The notes under the pieces are model-generated. The model had not been told where the DNA came from. It did no database searches and was given only the letters and a program-made list of their open reading frames with translations. This document shows positions 33,008 through 44,790 of a stretch of 64,000 nucleotides of DNA, one piece after another (positions within the stretch are counted from its first letter, which is position 1; each line of letters begins with the position of its first letter). The DNA is from Pisolithus tinctorius (lineage: Eukaryota; Basidiomycota; Agaricomycetes; Boletales; Pisolithaceae). The position numbers were made by a program, and so were the translations under genes. The DNA lies in assembly GCA_024663395.1 (NCBI GenBank), contig JANFAH010000091.1:107489-171488 (forward strand), given 5' to 3'.

Positions 33008-33352
33008 GGGATTATTTGGACATGTTACTCAGAAATCATCTAGTCAGATTTTGCTCAGACTAATGGTTATATCTTCCAAAAAAAATCTAAGGTCAGATTA
33101 TCTACATTTAAAGAGTCTGATTATCCCCCCACTAAAATTTCGTTTCCACAGTGAATGTGGGGTAGGAGTATTGGATGTCTGGGCTGAAAAGCCCCTGAAA
33201 GGACTAATGGGGTCTGGAGAGCACCTAGTGGTGCCCAAGGCAGCTAGTGCTGTTTCACAGTGAGTTCCACTGGCTGAGGTGGAGTTGGGTTGGTGGCAGA
33301 GCAGCCACAGGGAGGTTGTAAATGAGTCTTTGTTGCCATGGTATGTTAGACC
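33008..33352. promoter_or_regulatory. Putative right subterminal region of Tnp2-like transposon
   Basis: It holds TCAGATT-type motifs near 33045, 33095 and 33115 (last inverted), matching motifs at 8180-8340. No gene is seen between 33130 and 33352; the last five bases (AGACC) are a target-site duplication. Confidence 0.3.
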
Positions 33353-34085
33353 TGTCAAGTCTGAGCCTACTCCAACCAACTCCAACACTAGACAAGGTCT
33401 GGGAGAGGTTTGGAAGCAAGTCTGACAGAAAGAACTGAACTCCAACTGGCAGAGTGTTGGCAGGAATGAAGTCTGCTGAGACAAAAGCAGAGCAGAGTGA
33501 GGGCATTGGGTTTAGCTTGTGTGCTACCCCCTTGCATGATCTCAGCCCTTGTATTTCAGAGGGAGAGTACAGACAGGATGTCAGAGGTAACTCTGACAGG
33601 CAGAAGATGGAGACAGAGGGAGTAGGAACTAAGTTGATATTTGTACTGAAGAACAGCAGAGTATGATACATGCTTTTATACTACTACAGAGGTACAGTAA
33701 CCAGAATTGGGACTGACATATGGAGACTCATAAAGTTTCAAGTAAAACTTCCTAGACAATGAACAAAGAGTAGACAGAGGACATACAAACAGGTAATACA
33801 GAACATCCCAAAGAGGGAACAGTCCAGGCACTGGACCATGCAGTGCATGCACTGCAGAGTACCTGATCATGTGCTGTCAGGGAGAAGTCCAAAGGGTAGT
33901 CACACAACTCCTCAGAGAATGGTCTGTGTGGTCCAGTAGGAGAGCAATACAAGTCCAACAGCAGTTGGAGCAGAGATGACTCATAAACATCAGGGGATGG
34001 GCAGAGTTGGTGTGGAGTGAGCAAACAACTGGCAGAAAGGGGTGCAGAGTGAGTGAGGACTTAGGATGAATGCACAGTCATGACA
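33353..34085. mobile_element. Solo LTR1 (TSD AGACC)
   Basis: TGTCAAGTCTG to CAGTCATGACA, flanked by AGACC on both sides (33348-33352 and 34086-34090). Strongly CpG-eroded compared with the LTRs at 34916 and 42762. Confidence 0.9.
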
Positions 34086-34115
34086 AGACCCACACAAGTA
34101 GTGAGTCTGAAATAC

Positions 34116-34641
34116 TGTCAAGCTTGTGAAGTCCAGGTTGAGTCCAGACTGGAGACCAAAATGGGCATGAGGCTGAGGGGGGGTCAGGGTCACAAGTGTA
34201 GCAGAGGTAAAGAGGGGTGGACTGATTGGACTTAGTGACTGAGGTTACAGCACTATTCCCTTGTGTGGGTCTCAGTCTGAGTCTGAGGCCAAGGTGGGGT
34301 TATCAGAGTAACTTAGTTGATTTCAGACTGGAGAGTACAGGCTGAGTATCTAAGAGCTTATATACTAGAAGTAGCTATAGTACAGAGACTGGTAATGCTG
34401 GTCTTGCAAAGATTGCTAAGATGATTGCTAAGACAAGTATTAGTAAGGCATGACTAAGGTAATGGAGACCAGGACAGGGCAGACTGGGGACAGGACCAGG
34501 CAGAGCTTAACCAAAGTGACACACACTGCAAAGCAGTGTTAACCATGCTAGACCATTTGGAGGTAGGTGTTTGACAAGACTGAGGCCAGACTGGATGAGT
34601 GCAAGGCCAAGTCCAGCTGGGGTTGAGGCATGGTTATGACA
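34116..34641 (-). mobile_element. LTR2 copy, CpG-eroded
   Basis: Reads TGTCAAGC to GGTTATGACA on the plus strand and is the reverse complement of the LTR at 37352-37879. A TATA-like gcttatatactag lies near 34351. Its flanks (AATAC and CACCT) do not match, so one side has been rearranged. Directly to the right begins the remnant of the old plus-strand chromovirus. Confidence 0.75.
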
Positions 34642-34915
34642 CACCTGATGCACTCTCCTGCTGACCTGATCACATCCCCAATGATGATGAAGACAACAAA
34701 GGAGTTACCCTCCTTCCCCAGATGATGTTTGTCAATCTCATTGACACCAACTTAACTCAGAAGGTCACCTCCTCTTCCATGACAGACCCCATAGTCTAAA
34801 CTGCACTTTGTGCTATTGAAAATGTCAACATGCCACTCCCATTCAAATCTCATGTTTCCAATTGGAAATTTGATAATGGAGTGCTACTTTACAAAAACTG
34901 AGTGTACATTCCTGA
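34642..34915 (+). pseudogene. Old chromovirus pol, piece 1 (RNase H end to integrase start)
   Basis: Plus-strand sequence translating as PDHIPNDDEDNKGVTLLPQM..FVNLIDTNL and then DNGVLLYKN, stop, VYIPD. This is the usual link between the RNase H end (normally an ALSRRPDH-type motif) and the integrase zinc domain. It breaks off at CCTGA and resumes at 43473 with DPT..QTIMSSHHDHPSAGH. An in-frame stop (TGA) and other changes show it is dead. CG dinucleotides are nearly absent. Confidence 0.8.
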
Positions 34916-35629
34916 TGTCAAGTCTGGGCCTACTCTGACCAACTCTGATGCTATACAAGGTCTAGAGAAAGGTTCGGAAGCAAGTCCAACACAGAGGAAC
35001 AGAACTCCGACTAGCGGAGTGTTGGCAGAGACGAAGACTGCTGAAGCGAAGGCAGAACAGAGTGAGGGCGTCGGGTTTAGCTCGTGCGCTACCCCCTTGC
35101 ATGATCTCAGCCCTCGTATTTCAGAGGGAGAGTACAGATGGAGAGTTGAAGATAACTCCGACAGACAGAAGACGGAATCAGAGGGAGTAGGAACTAAGTT
35201 GATATTCATACTGAAGAACAGCAGAGTACAGTACATGCTTTTATACTGCTATGGAGGTACAGTAATCGGAATCGGAACTGACATACGGAGACTCATAAAT
35301 TTTCAAGTAAAATTTCCTGGATGATGAATGAAGGGTAGACGGAGGACATACGAACGGGTAACACAGAACATCCAGAAAAGGAAATAGTCCAGGTGCTGGA
35401 CCATGCAGTGAGCACACTGCAGAGTACCTGACTGCAAAGGTAGTCACATGACCCCTCAGAGAACAGACCGCTCGGTCCGGTAAGAGAGCAACACAAGTCC
35501 GACAGCAGTCAGAGCGGAGATGGTTTGCAACCAACAGAAGTTGGGCGGAGTTGGTGCAGAGTGAGCAGATGACCGGCAGAAAAGGTTGTGGAGTGAGCAA
35601 AGACCTATGACAAACACACGGTTATGACA
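34916..35629 (-). repeat. LTR1, 3' LTR of the complete chromovirus
   Basis: 714 bp. Paired with 42762-43472. Visible differences are mostly C/T and G/A at CG sites plus short indels. Confidence 0.95.
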
Positions 35630-35724
35630 GTGCCCCCCCCTTAGGGCCTGAACCCCTGAAGGCCACATGTATGGGACGAGATCAACACGAGTTGATCATT
35701 TGAAATTATTTTGATGCCTCAAGG

Positions 35725-37067
35725 ATGATGGCTTTAGCTGCAGCAGAGCTCCGTCAGAGTTCGAAGTACTGCTTAAAAACACATGTTAGGGTACTGAACC
35801 TTCGTACCCCATCCCCCCATCATCATGTCTTCCCAGCACCAGAGCAAAACCCCCCAACCAACCCAGGCCATGTCCACGACTATTCCCAAGTCGCAGATGA
35901 AGAGCTGGCCATCCTCACTGACGACTCCACCGACACCGAGCGGGAGAAGTCTGCAGAGAAGGTGCGCCGACGAGAGGAGGCTGAGTGGAGAGAGAGGGAG
36001 CGCGAGGCAGAGCGCAGGGCCAAGCGCAAGGAGGCCAAGAGATGGAAGGCAGAGGAGGAGAGGCTGGAGGCGGAGTGGAGGAAGAGAGTGGAGGAGGAAG
36101 AGGAGGTTCGAAGGAAGAAGGTGGCGGAGGAGGAGGCAGAAAGACAGAGGCAGAGAGCCTCTCAGGAGAGGGCCCAGGCCAGGCGGAATGAGGCTGCACA
36201 GAGGTGAGTAGCAGATTACTGCGAGTCAGGCGGAGCTGACCCATTATTTTTACTTTTTATTTTTATTTTTGACCCTACTCTACCTCAGGTTAACTGGCAT
36301 GGTGTATGACGTCAACACCACCCAGAAGGTCCCTGGGGCCTCTGTGGTGGTCACCACGACCAGAAGGGCCCCCTGCACTCGCTGTATAGCGAGTCTGACA
36401 GTGGGGCAATGCGAGCTGGGACAAGGCAAGACCAGGGCCTGCGTGCCCTGTCATAACAAGAAGAAGACTTGCAGTTGGATGCAGGAAGAGGCGGCGGCGG
36501 GACCCTCGTGGAAGAGGGCAGGGACAGGAAGTTTCCGAGGGGAGAAAAAGAAGAAGCCATGAGGGAAGGGAAGGAGAAAGCGACAGAGACAGAGGAAGCA
36601 GACAATGAGCAGGAGATAGGCGGAGAAGACGAGCCAGCAACCCCCCTCGAGGGTCCCTCAGGGCGGGGGTACACACATGGTGGGCAGAATGGGAGAGGGA
36701 GCAGCAGCTGCAGGCCATGGAGAGGCAGGCCGAAGCGCATGAGACCGCTGCACTGGCCTTCGAGAAGATGGCAGAGGCAGCGGAGCGGATGGCAGAGGCT
36801 GCAGAGTGGACCACCGACGAGTGGGCACTGTACCACACCTGGGCAGAGTGGGCAGAGATGAGGAGAAGGGAGGATGCATGTGAGGCCAGAGTGGCCGAGT
36901 TCAAATGCGCAGGAGGAGGATGGAAGAGGCCGCAGTCAGAGGCAGCAAAGGACCAGCAAGAGGAAGCAGATGAAGGTGCGGAGGGGGATAACGAGGAAGA
37001 AGTCGAAGGGGAGCAGGAAGGCGGTGAAGAACAGGAGGGTGGCAGAGAGCAAACGATGGAAGAGTAG
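35725..37067 (+). pseudogene. Antisense coiled-coil / Cys-cluster ORF of the chromovirus
   Basis: It lies between pol and the 3' LTR but on the opposite strand. Probable start ATG 35825 (MSSQHQSKTP), with a frameshift in a C-run near 35851 into YSQVADEELAILTDD. A long Glu/Arg/Lys coiled coil follows (about 35940-36200). A clean 85-nt intron (36204-36288; GTGAGT, branch-like GCTGAC, CTCAG) keeps the frame. Exon 2 holds a six-cysteine cluster, C-x2-C-x8-C-x9-C-x2-C-x6-C (CTRC .. C .. CVPC .. C), close to the fungal Zn2Cys6 spacing. After two frame changes (about 36530 and 36700) comes an Ala/Glu-rich helical part (AFEKMAEAAERMAEAAEW) and an acidic tail to the stop at 37065-37067. As I recall, similar ORFs recur in Agaricomycete repeats; no function is known. 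A 20+ T-run follows. Confidence 0.7.
36204..36288 (+). other. Intron in the antisense ORF
   Basis: 85 nt with GTGAGT donor, GCTGAC branch-like site, T-rich tract and CAG acceptor. Removing it joins the coiled coil in frame to the Cys cluster, which supports real coding on the plus strand. Confidence 0.75.
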
Positions 37068-37265
37068 AGTAGTTTTTTTTTTTTTTTTTTTTTTTGTCTT
37101 TCTTGTTTTTCTGTTCATATTTTTGGTACTACTACTAAATAGACTTGTGACCTTACTTGCGATTCTGAGAAGTGAGACAGACGAGCGGAGAAAAATCTAA
37201 AGTACTTAAAGTAAGTCGGTAAGGGGCGGAGTTGGCCCACGGAGGATGGTTATGTAGGCAGTGTA

Positions 37266-40200
37266 TTATGGCAGAGGTTGGTATGGACCAGGTTTATGCA
37301 GATATTGTTCGTGGAAAGCAGAGACTATGTCGGAAGCGTGATCTAGTTCAGTGTCATAGTCATGCCTCGACCCCGGCCGGACTCGGCCTCGCACTCACTC
37401 AGTCCGGCCTCGGCCTCACTTGTCCCGTATCTCCAGTTGGTCTAGTGCGGTAGACACTGCTTTGCAGTGTCTGTCATTTTGGTTAAGTCCTGTCCCCGTC
37501 TTGTCCCCGGTCCACTCTGTCCCGGTCTCCGTTACCTTAGTCATACGTTACTAATACCTGTCTTACCAATCCTCTTAGCAATCCTTGCGAGGCCGGCATT
37601 ACCGGTCTCCGTACTATAGCTACTCTAGTATATAAGCTTGTAGATACTCGGCCTGTAGACCTCAGTCTGAAATCAACTAAGTTAACCCTGATAACCCCGC
37701 TTCGGCCTCGGACTCGGACTGGGACCCACACAAGGGAATAGCGCTGTTTCCTCAGTCGCTAAGTCCAAACAGTCCAAACATCTGCACCCTCGACTTCACC
37801 CCTGACCCCGACCCCCTCGGCTTCGCACCCGCTTCGGTCTCCGGTCCGGCCTTAACCCGGACAATCCCCGTACTTGATATTCAGTTGCAAGCAACCAAGG
37901 TTTCCTCATCAGTGTTCTCGTAACCAGCCCAGCGGACTAGATACAAGAGCTGACAATGGCAGCGACGGCGTCCACCTTAGAGTCGAGTATCTCTGATACT
38001 TCGTACTCAAGGTCACCATCGACATCCACTGGCGGAGGCAGAGGTTGTTGTCGGTTTGGGAAAGGGTTAGCCGCTGCGGCTTCCAGTTGTGAGACATGGA
38101 AGACCGGATGTACCGAGCGCATAGAGTCAGGAGCTTAAGGGGGTGGAGTGCGTACCTGGCCTGGCCAAGATGGTGAACGGACCTAAGTACTTTTCGGAGA
38201 GTTTTTCCGAAGGCGAGTGAGCGGAAGTACTTGGCTTTGACGTAGGCCTGTTCTCCGACCTTGAACTCAGGCGGAGGTATGCGTTTAGCATCTGCTGGAC
38301 CCTGGTAGCGCTGTTGAGCGGCGGACATTTCGGAGCGGAGGAAGTCATGAAGGGCGGAGAGCTCAACGACATAGTCATGAGCCCTTGGAGAGGTGAAGTC
38401 TTGGTCAGGGACCACAGACAGGTTTGGATGGTATCCCTTGTTAGCGAAGAAGGGAGAAACTCCAGTTGTCGCACTTGGTGCATTGTTGAAAGTGAACTCC
38501 GCTAGAGGTAACAGCTCAGCCCAGTTGTCTTGTTGGTAGTTACAGTAGACACGAAGGTACTGCTCGAGGGTCTGGTTCGTTCGCTCGGTCTGGCCATGCC
38601 TTCTGGGTGGTAACCCGAAGTGAAGTGAAGACGCATATCAAGGGCCTTTCCTAGAGAGCGGAAGAAGTGTGAGACGAACTCAGGACCTCTGTCGGAGGTG
38701 ACATTAGCTGGTACTCCGTGCTTGGAGAAGACATGGGTAGGAAGAGCTTAGCGAGTTCGGCGGAGGTGACGGAGTCGTGGGTGGGGATGAACACCGCTTG
38801 CTTTGAGAGGCGGTCCACTACCACGAGTATGGCGGAGTAGCCATCGGAGTTGGGGAGGTGTTCGATGAAGTCCATGGAGATGGAGTTCCAAGGTCTCTCT
38901 GGGACGGGGAGTTGCTTCAGTAGACCATAAGGGCGGTGCGCAGGAGTTTTGCTCCGTCACAGGCGGTGCAAGACCTGACGTATTCTTTCATGTCGGAGCG
39001 GAGGTTGGGCCACACGTAGTCCCTGCGGACGAGTTCTAGGGTGCGGTTTTGCCCGAAATGGCCTGCTAGAGGATGATCATGCTTGAACCGAAGCACTCGA
39101 AGGCGGAGGTCATCAATGTCAGGGACAAAGATACGACCGTCAAGGCGGAGTAGACCGTCGGAGTCCAGGGACCACCGAGGCTTAGTCGGAGTTGGAAGAT
39201 GGCTGGCAGAGACAGGGTCGGAGGGTAGGGCAGAGATGATGTCGGAGTGCAAGCACTCAACATCGAAGACCATGGCGCACGGAGCACAGGTGCCATGAGG
39301 GTGGTGGTACGGAGGGACGACGCGAGTTGCTCCTGTGTAAACATAGGGCGGAGATTGTGAGGATTTACCTGCGCATAGTCCCTATCCCCCCCTTTTGGGT
39401 AGACGTCCCAACGTCACGTAAGTGCGTCGGGTTTGGCTCCTAAGCGGCCAGGTCGGAAGCGGATGGAAAGATTAAACTGGAAAGGTACTCCGACCAGGGC
39501 CTGTCGACGGTGAGAACCTTAGAGGTGGAAAAGTACTCAAGGTTTTTGTGGTCCGTCACCACGTCGACAGGTAAGGCGGAGCCTTCTAAGTAATGCCACC
39601 AATGGCGGAAGGCCTCGAAGATAGCCAACAGCTCCTTGTCGTGGGTATCATAGTTGAGTTCTGGCGTGGTCATGGTGCGAGAGTAGAAAGCGACTGGGGA
39701 GTTCACCGTCGGAGCAGGTGATCGACAAAATGCCAGCAATGGCATAGTCGGAGGCATCGGTTTCCACTGTAAGCGGAGCGTCAGGAACCCATGAGTGAGA
39801 ATAGGAGCGGAGCTGAAGGCATCCTTCAGGCGGAGGAAAGGGAGCAGCACTTGGAAAAGTTCCAAGGAGCACCCTTTCGCGTGAGGCGAGTGAGTGGAAC
39901 GACGATGTCGGAGTAGTTATTAATGAATCGTCTATAGAAATTTGCGAAACCAAGGAAAGACTGGATGTCTCGCACCTTCGCGGCTCAGGCCAGTCGCGGA
40001 CTGCCTGAACCTTCTCAGGGACATGGTGAGACCGGAGGGAGAAAGAACATAACCGAGGTACTCGACGGAGTCGGAGTGAAACTCGCACTTCTCTGGCTTG
40101 GCATAAAGACCATGCTTTCGAAGGCGGCGGAGTACCTCTTTTACGTGTTCGCGATGCGACTCCATGTCCTGCGAATAGATTAAGATGTCATCGAGGTATA

Positions 40201-41400
40201 CCACGACGCAGACATCGAGCATGTCTGCAAAGATGCTATTGAAATCGCTGGAAGCCGCAGGCATTAGTCAGACCGAATGGCATTACCGCCACTCGTAAGA
40301 ACCATAACGAGTGCGGAAAGCGTTTTCCATTCATCTCTCGTCTGCATGCAGACAGATGATAGGCATGGCGGAGTCGATCTTGGTGTAGACTTTAGTGCAG
40401 CTTGGAGAGTCGAGTAGGTCGGAGATGAGCGGCAGCGATAGCGATTTTTTCGTGATTTTGTTGAGTCCTCGATAGTCTACGCAGAGGCGGAGTGAACCGT
40501 CCTTCTTCTTTACGAAGAGGACAGGGGCACCGTGAGCGGAGGTGGACTGTTTGATGAAACCGTAGCCAAGATGCTCGTCAATGAAGGTGGAGAGCTTCAA
40601 GCTCTGGGAGAAAGAGAGTAGATTGTACCAATGGGCGAGAAGCTCCTTCCTCGAGGTCGATCTTGAGATCGAACGAGCGGTGGTGGAAGTTCAGTGGCCT
40701 TGTCTTTACTAAAGACATGGCAAACTCGTGATACTCAGAAGGAACCGAGGAGAGGTCAGGAGGCGGAGATGAAGCGGAGGACGCACGAAGCTTCACATCA
40801 TCAGCGAGAGCTGTAAGCGGAACTGTCTAGAGCCAGGGAGAGCACAGGCTCTGACATACGCAGCAGCATTGATGAGTGAGACGAGCGGAGGAGCCGGCGA
40901 GTCTGTCGGAGGTGCAGTCGGAGCTGCAAACGGAGCGGAGGGTGTCGGATCCGGAGCGGAGGTCGCAGTGGAAGGTGACGAAGGCGCCTGGGGTCGGCAT
41001 TCCCTGTACGTGGTTTGAACGATATACTGCCCAGTACCCAGTCAATCGACGGATTGAAGCGGGTGAGCCAGTTGTGTCCTAATACCAGCGAACATGAAGA
41101 ATCCAATGGAGTAACATAAAATGAAACGGAATTGACATCGCCGGAAGGAAAGCGGAGGGAAAGATCTACTTCTTGGGAAATGACAGCATTTGTACTACCA
41201 TCAAACAAGCGAGCGGAATTGGCGGAGAAACGGAGGAAACAGGAATGGCATATTTTTTGATAACGAGGTCTATGAAACAATGAGAAGAGAATCGATCAAC
41301 GCAGAAACAGTATCAACAGAATAATCCAGAAGAGTTACAGACGGAAGTAAAGAATTGGGACTAGAAAGAGCAGATGCATTGAGTCGGATGTCCGGTTGCG
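37266..41400 (-). pseudogene. Chromovirus pol: protease, RT, RNase H, integrase, chromodomain
   Basis: Minus strand, in order. Protease remnant (about 41290-40990; SSHCFID and LVLGHNWLTRFNP, with the catalytic DSG destroyed by an indel). RT (about 40600-39950; [22 protein letters not shown] and active-site YLDD in [10 protein letters not shown]). RNase H (about 39865-39480; VETDASDYAIAGIL, DKELLAIFEAF, DHKNLEYF). Integrase zinc domain (about 39130-38970; HDHPLAGH..CTAC) and core (from 38875; [24 protein letters not shown]). Chromodomain (about 38000-37885; LEYEVSEILDSK and YLVRWAGYENTDEE). The last part, WLLATELDHASDIVSAFHEQY, is split by the solo LTR2 and ends at TAA 37266-37268. At least six frame changes make it a pseudogene. 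Confidence 0.9.
37352..37879 (+). mobile_element. Solo LTR2 inside the chromodomain (TSD TTCAG)
   Basis: TGTCATAGTC to CTTGATA; the final CA has become TA. TTCAG flanks both sides (37347-37351 and 37880-37884). TATA-like agtatataagc near 37628. Removing the LTR and one TTCAG restores a continuous chromodomain C-terminus. CG-rich, in contrast to the LTR2 at 34116-34641. Confidence 0.92.
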
Positions 41401-41439
41401 CACAGTTGGGTTCAACGCTTCCTCCAGGCTGTGCGAGCT

Positions 41440-42703
41440 CCCTGGAGGAGCGGACTAATTTTTTGACTCTGCCTTCTCCGGGCGGAGTAGGCGGAGTTCA
41501 GCCGTAGCTGCATGGGCTTTGGCTGCGAGAGGTGGACTTGGGACAGTCCTTGGAGTGGCCAGCCTCGCCACAGAAGAGGCAGAGGTTGTTTTTCATCCTG
41601 CGCTGGCTCAGCGGAGGTGAGTTTGCCATCTTTGCCCAGAAGGTGGGCAATATCGGACTTGGGCGGATCTTTCTGTTTGCCCTTGCCCTTGGCATCGGAC
41701 TTTGGAGGAGGACAGGAGGACAATGATTTAGTTTTATTGTCGGAGTTGGAAGACTGTGACTTGTCGGAGGCGGACTTGGTGGTGTGCGAGATCTCTGCTT
41801 TGCCTCCCAGTAGTGCGCATCGATGGTCTGAGCGAGTTCGCAGAGTTGTGTGAGGGTAGAAGGTTTTCGACACGAGCGATCTCGTCCTTGATGCAGTCTG
41901 GAAGTCCGCTATAGAAGCGGTGGCGGAGTGCACCGACACCGTAGTCCTTGACCTGTGAAGCCCAGCGATTGAACTCCAGACGTATTTGGTAATTCGAGAA
42001 CCATCTTCATGGTGAGGTTCTCGAGTTGTTGGATGGCATCCGCTATGGCATCATGCGGACCAAATTAGTTGTGAGCTCTTGTAAGAACTCATGGTAGTCG
42101 TCCATCCAGAGCGGGCAGTCATAGTTGTCGGGGTTTAGCAGTCTGGCTCGAACCAAGCCAGGGCCATACCCTTAAGATAAGATTGAGCGAAGGTAACCTT
42201 TGCTCTGTCGGAGCGGAATGCGCGAGGGGTCTTGGAAGTTCAGCTCGCATTGTACGAGGAACTCATGGAGTTTCTTAGGGTCGGAGCCGTCGAAGGTTCA
42301 GGCTCGCGGACTTTGGTTTTCGGAGCGGAGTCCCCAGTGCGTGAACTAGACCATGCAAGCGCATGGACAGCTCTAGCAAGAGCTACGAGGGGATCCTCTG
42401 GCGGCTCAGCCGGGTCTTTGGGGACATCCCCGTCACCGCTGCCCCCGCCATCGGGATCACCATCCAGGATAATCAGGGTCGGGGTGGGTCCATCATCTCG
42501 GTTACGAGGAGGTGGAGTATGGAAGGCTGATGGGTGGAGGTGGAGCGACCAGCTTGTGAAGCACTTTCGCCTTCAGCATGAGAGTGGCGTTGAGTGGAGA
42601 AGGACTGGAATTGTTCAATGACGGAAGGGAGTTGATGCGGATTAGCTAGCGCTACAGTGAGGTTCTCAGTGACCTCTCTTTGAGACTGAGCTCGAGTTCT
42701 CAT
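41440..42703 (-). pseudogene. Chromovirus gag
   Basis: Starts at ATG 42703 (MRTRAQSQREVTENL), 58 bp inside the 5' LTR. The N-terminal region is Gln/Ser-rich, followed by an Asp/Pro-rich linker and remnants of the capsid domain. Near the C-terminus is a zinc knuckle CLFCGEAGHSKDC (C-x2-C-x4-H-x4-C, about 41590). Frameshifts separate these parts. Gag forms the particle and binds RNA through the knuckle. The same protein survives better in capsid at 7407-7871. Confidence 0.8.
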
Positions 42704-42761
42704 AACAGTGTAAGTTTCTCAGAGGACAGGTGAGATCATACAAGTGTGAGTATGAATATAC

Positions 42762-43472
42762 TGTCAAGTCCGGGCCTACTCTGACCAACTCCGATGCTAT
42801 ACAAGGTCTAGAGAGGTTTGGAAGCAAGTCCAACACAGAGGAACAGAACTCTGACTAGCGGAGTGTCAGCAGAGATGAAGACCGCCGAAGCGAAGGCAAA
42901 CAGAGTGAGGGCATCAGGTTTAGCTCATGCACTACCCCCTTGCACGATCTCAGCCCTCGTATTTCAGAGGGAGAGTACAGATGGAGAGTTGGAGATAACT
43001 CCAACAGACAGAAGATGGAATCAGAGGGAGTAGGAACTAAGTTGATATTTGTACTGAAGAACAGCGGAGTACAGTACATGCTTTTATACTGCTATGGAGG
43101 TACAGTAATCGGAATCAGAACTGACATACGGAGACTCATAAATTTTCAAGTAAAATTTCCTGGATGACGAATGAAGGGTAGACGGAGGACATATGAACGG
43201 GTAACACAGAACATCCAGAAAAGGAAATAGTCCAGGCGCTGGACCATGCGGTGAGCGCGCTGCGGAGTACCTGACTGTGAAGGTAGTCACATGACCCCTC
43301 AGAGAACGGACTGCTCGGTCCAGTAAGAGAGCAACACAAGTCCGACAGCAGTCGGAGTGGAGATGGTTCGCAACCAACAGAAGTTGGGCAGAGTTGGTGC
43401 GGAGTGAGCAGATGACCAGCGGAAAAGGTTGCGGAGTGAGCAAAGACCTATGATGAATGCACGGTTATGACA
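42762..43472 (-). repeat. LTR1, 5' LTR of the complete chromovirus
   Basis: 711 bp, partner of 34916-35629, with CCTGA duplicated at its outer side. Confidence 0.95.
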
Positions 43473-44790
43473 CCTGATGACCCCACCCTCTGACAGACCA
43501 TCATGTCCAGCCACCATGACCACCCCTCTGCAGGACACCCTGGTGTCTTGAAGACTCACCAACTTGTCTCTTCTGAATTCTGGTGGCCAGGACTGGTGTC
43601 CTTCATCTGCAAATATGTTGAAGGCTGTGCTATGTGCCAGCAAAATAAAGTAAACACCCACCTGATGACACCCCCCTTATGCCCATCCCCATGACCTCAA
43701 CCCACCCCTTCCAACAAATCTCTTGTGATCTGGTCACTGACCTACCCCTTTCCAAGGGTTACAATTCCCTCTTGGTCATGGTAGACCATGGGCTTACAAA
43801 GGGGTAATTTTAGCACCACTAGAAAACTGCTTCTGCTGCCAACATTGCAGCTCTCTTTTTCATGAAAGTCTACTCCCATTTCAGATTGTATGACAAAATC
43901 ATATCCAACCAAGGCCCTCAGTTCACCTTGACATTTGCTAAAGAACTCACTTCCCTCCTTGGGTGTGCCCTTGCCTTGTCAATGGCATATCATCCTCAGA
44001 CTGATGGAGAAACAGAATGTGTAAATCAAGAGATTGAAACATACCTCCACATCTTCTGTCAGAATGACCCACTCTATGGGCGGATAACCTTGCTATGGCA
44101 GAATTCATGCATAACCACTGCCCCCACTCTGTCACCCATCAATTGCTGTTCTACCTCATGTACAGCTATGAACTGAGAATGCTTCTGTCTTTGATTGTGG
44201 AAACCCACCTTCCCACCACTGAGTCTAGACTTGATGAACTCTGAAAAGCCAGAGAAGAGGCCCTTGCAGCACATGATCTGGTCAGAAAAACTATGAAAGA
44301 CCATTCATCATGACCCTTCACCCCATTCCAAAAAGGTGATAAAGTTTGGCTAGAAGCATGGAACCTAAAGTGTTCCTACAAAAAATAGAAAACTCACCCA
44401 GAAAAGAGAAGGACCCTTTATCATCTCCAACATCCTCTCTCCAATCACCTATTGCCTTGCAATTCCTGCATGATGGAGGATCCACAATGTCTTCCACACT
44501 TCTCTCTTATTGCCCTATCATGAAAATGACATTCATGGACCAAACTTCCTGGCTCCACCACCTGACCTGGTCAATGAGGAAGAGGAATATGAGATTGAGG
44601 TGATAATCAGCCATAAAAGGTCCAGCCATGGACATGCCTTTTTAATCAAGTGGAGGGGTTACCCTTCTTCTGAAAACTCTTGGCAAAAAGAAGCACACCT
44701 TGAACATGTGGATGATATGCTCTCCACCTATAAGAAACACTTCCTTAAGGACTTTCCCCCTCAGAAACCACCCACTCATCATTCCCCTTG
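43473..44790 (+). pseudogene. Old chromovirus pol, piece 2 (integrase and chromodomain)
   Basis: Continues piece 1 across the inserted element. Zinc domain HDHPSAGH..CAMCQQ. Core with the first Asp in SCDLVTDLP, a second Asp changed to Asn (IISNQGPQF, normally D-x-G-x-x-F), and the Glu region in TDGETECVNQEIETYL. Frameshifts occur near 43690, 43830 and 44110. A chromodomain follows at about 44560-44740 (YEIEVIISHKR, HAFLIKWRGYPSSENSW). Chromodomains guide integration to marked chromatin. The gene is CpG-depleted and dead. Confidence 0.85.

Larger units (their letters stand above)
34916..43472 (-). mobile_element. Complete Ty3/gypsy chromovirus (TSD CCTGA)
   Basis: LTRs at 34916-35629 and 42762-43472 (TGTCAAGTC..GGTTATGACA) are flanked by CCTGA on both outer sides (34911-34915 and 43473-43477). 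Read on the minus strand the order is 5' LTR, Gag with CCHC knuckle, protease, RT, RNase H, integrase and chromodomain. After the pol stop at 37266 comes an opposite-strand ORF, then a purine tract (aaggggggggcac) directly before the 3' LTR. A solo LTR2 is nested at 37352-37879. Coding regions have many small indels, so the element is not active now. It still has many CG sites, so it is fairly young. Confidence 0.95.

Noticed and set aside
35915..36904. Pro/Ser-rich minus-strand ORFs (109, 204 and 161 aa)
   Set aside because: Antisense shadows of the Glu/Arg-rich coiled coil and Cys-cluster ORF on the plus strand, which has an intron and domains.
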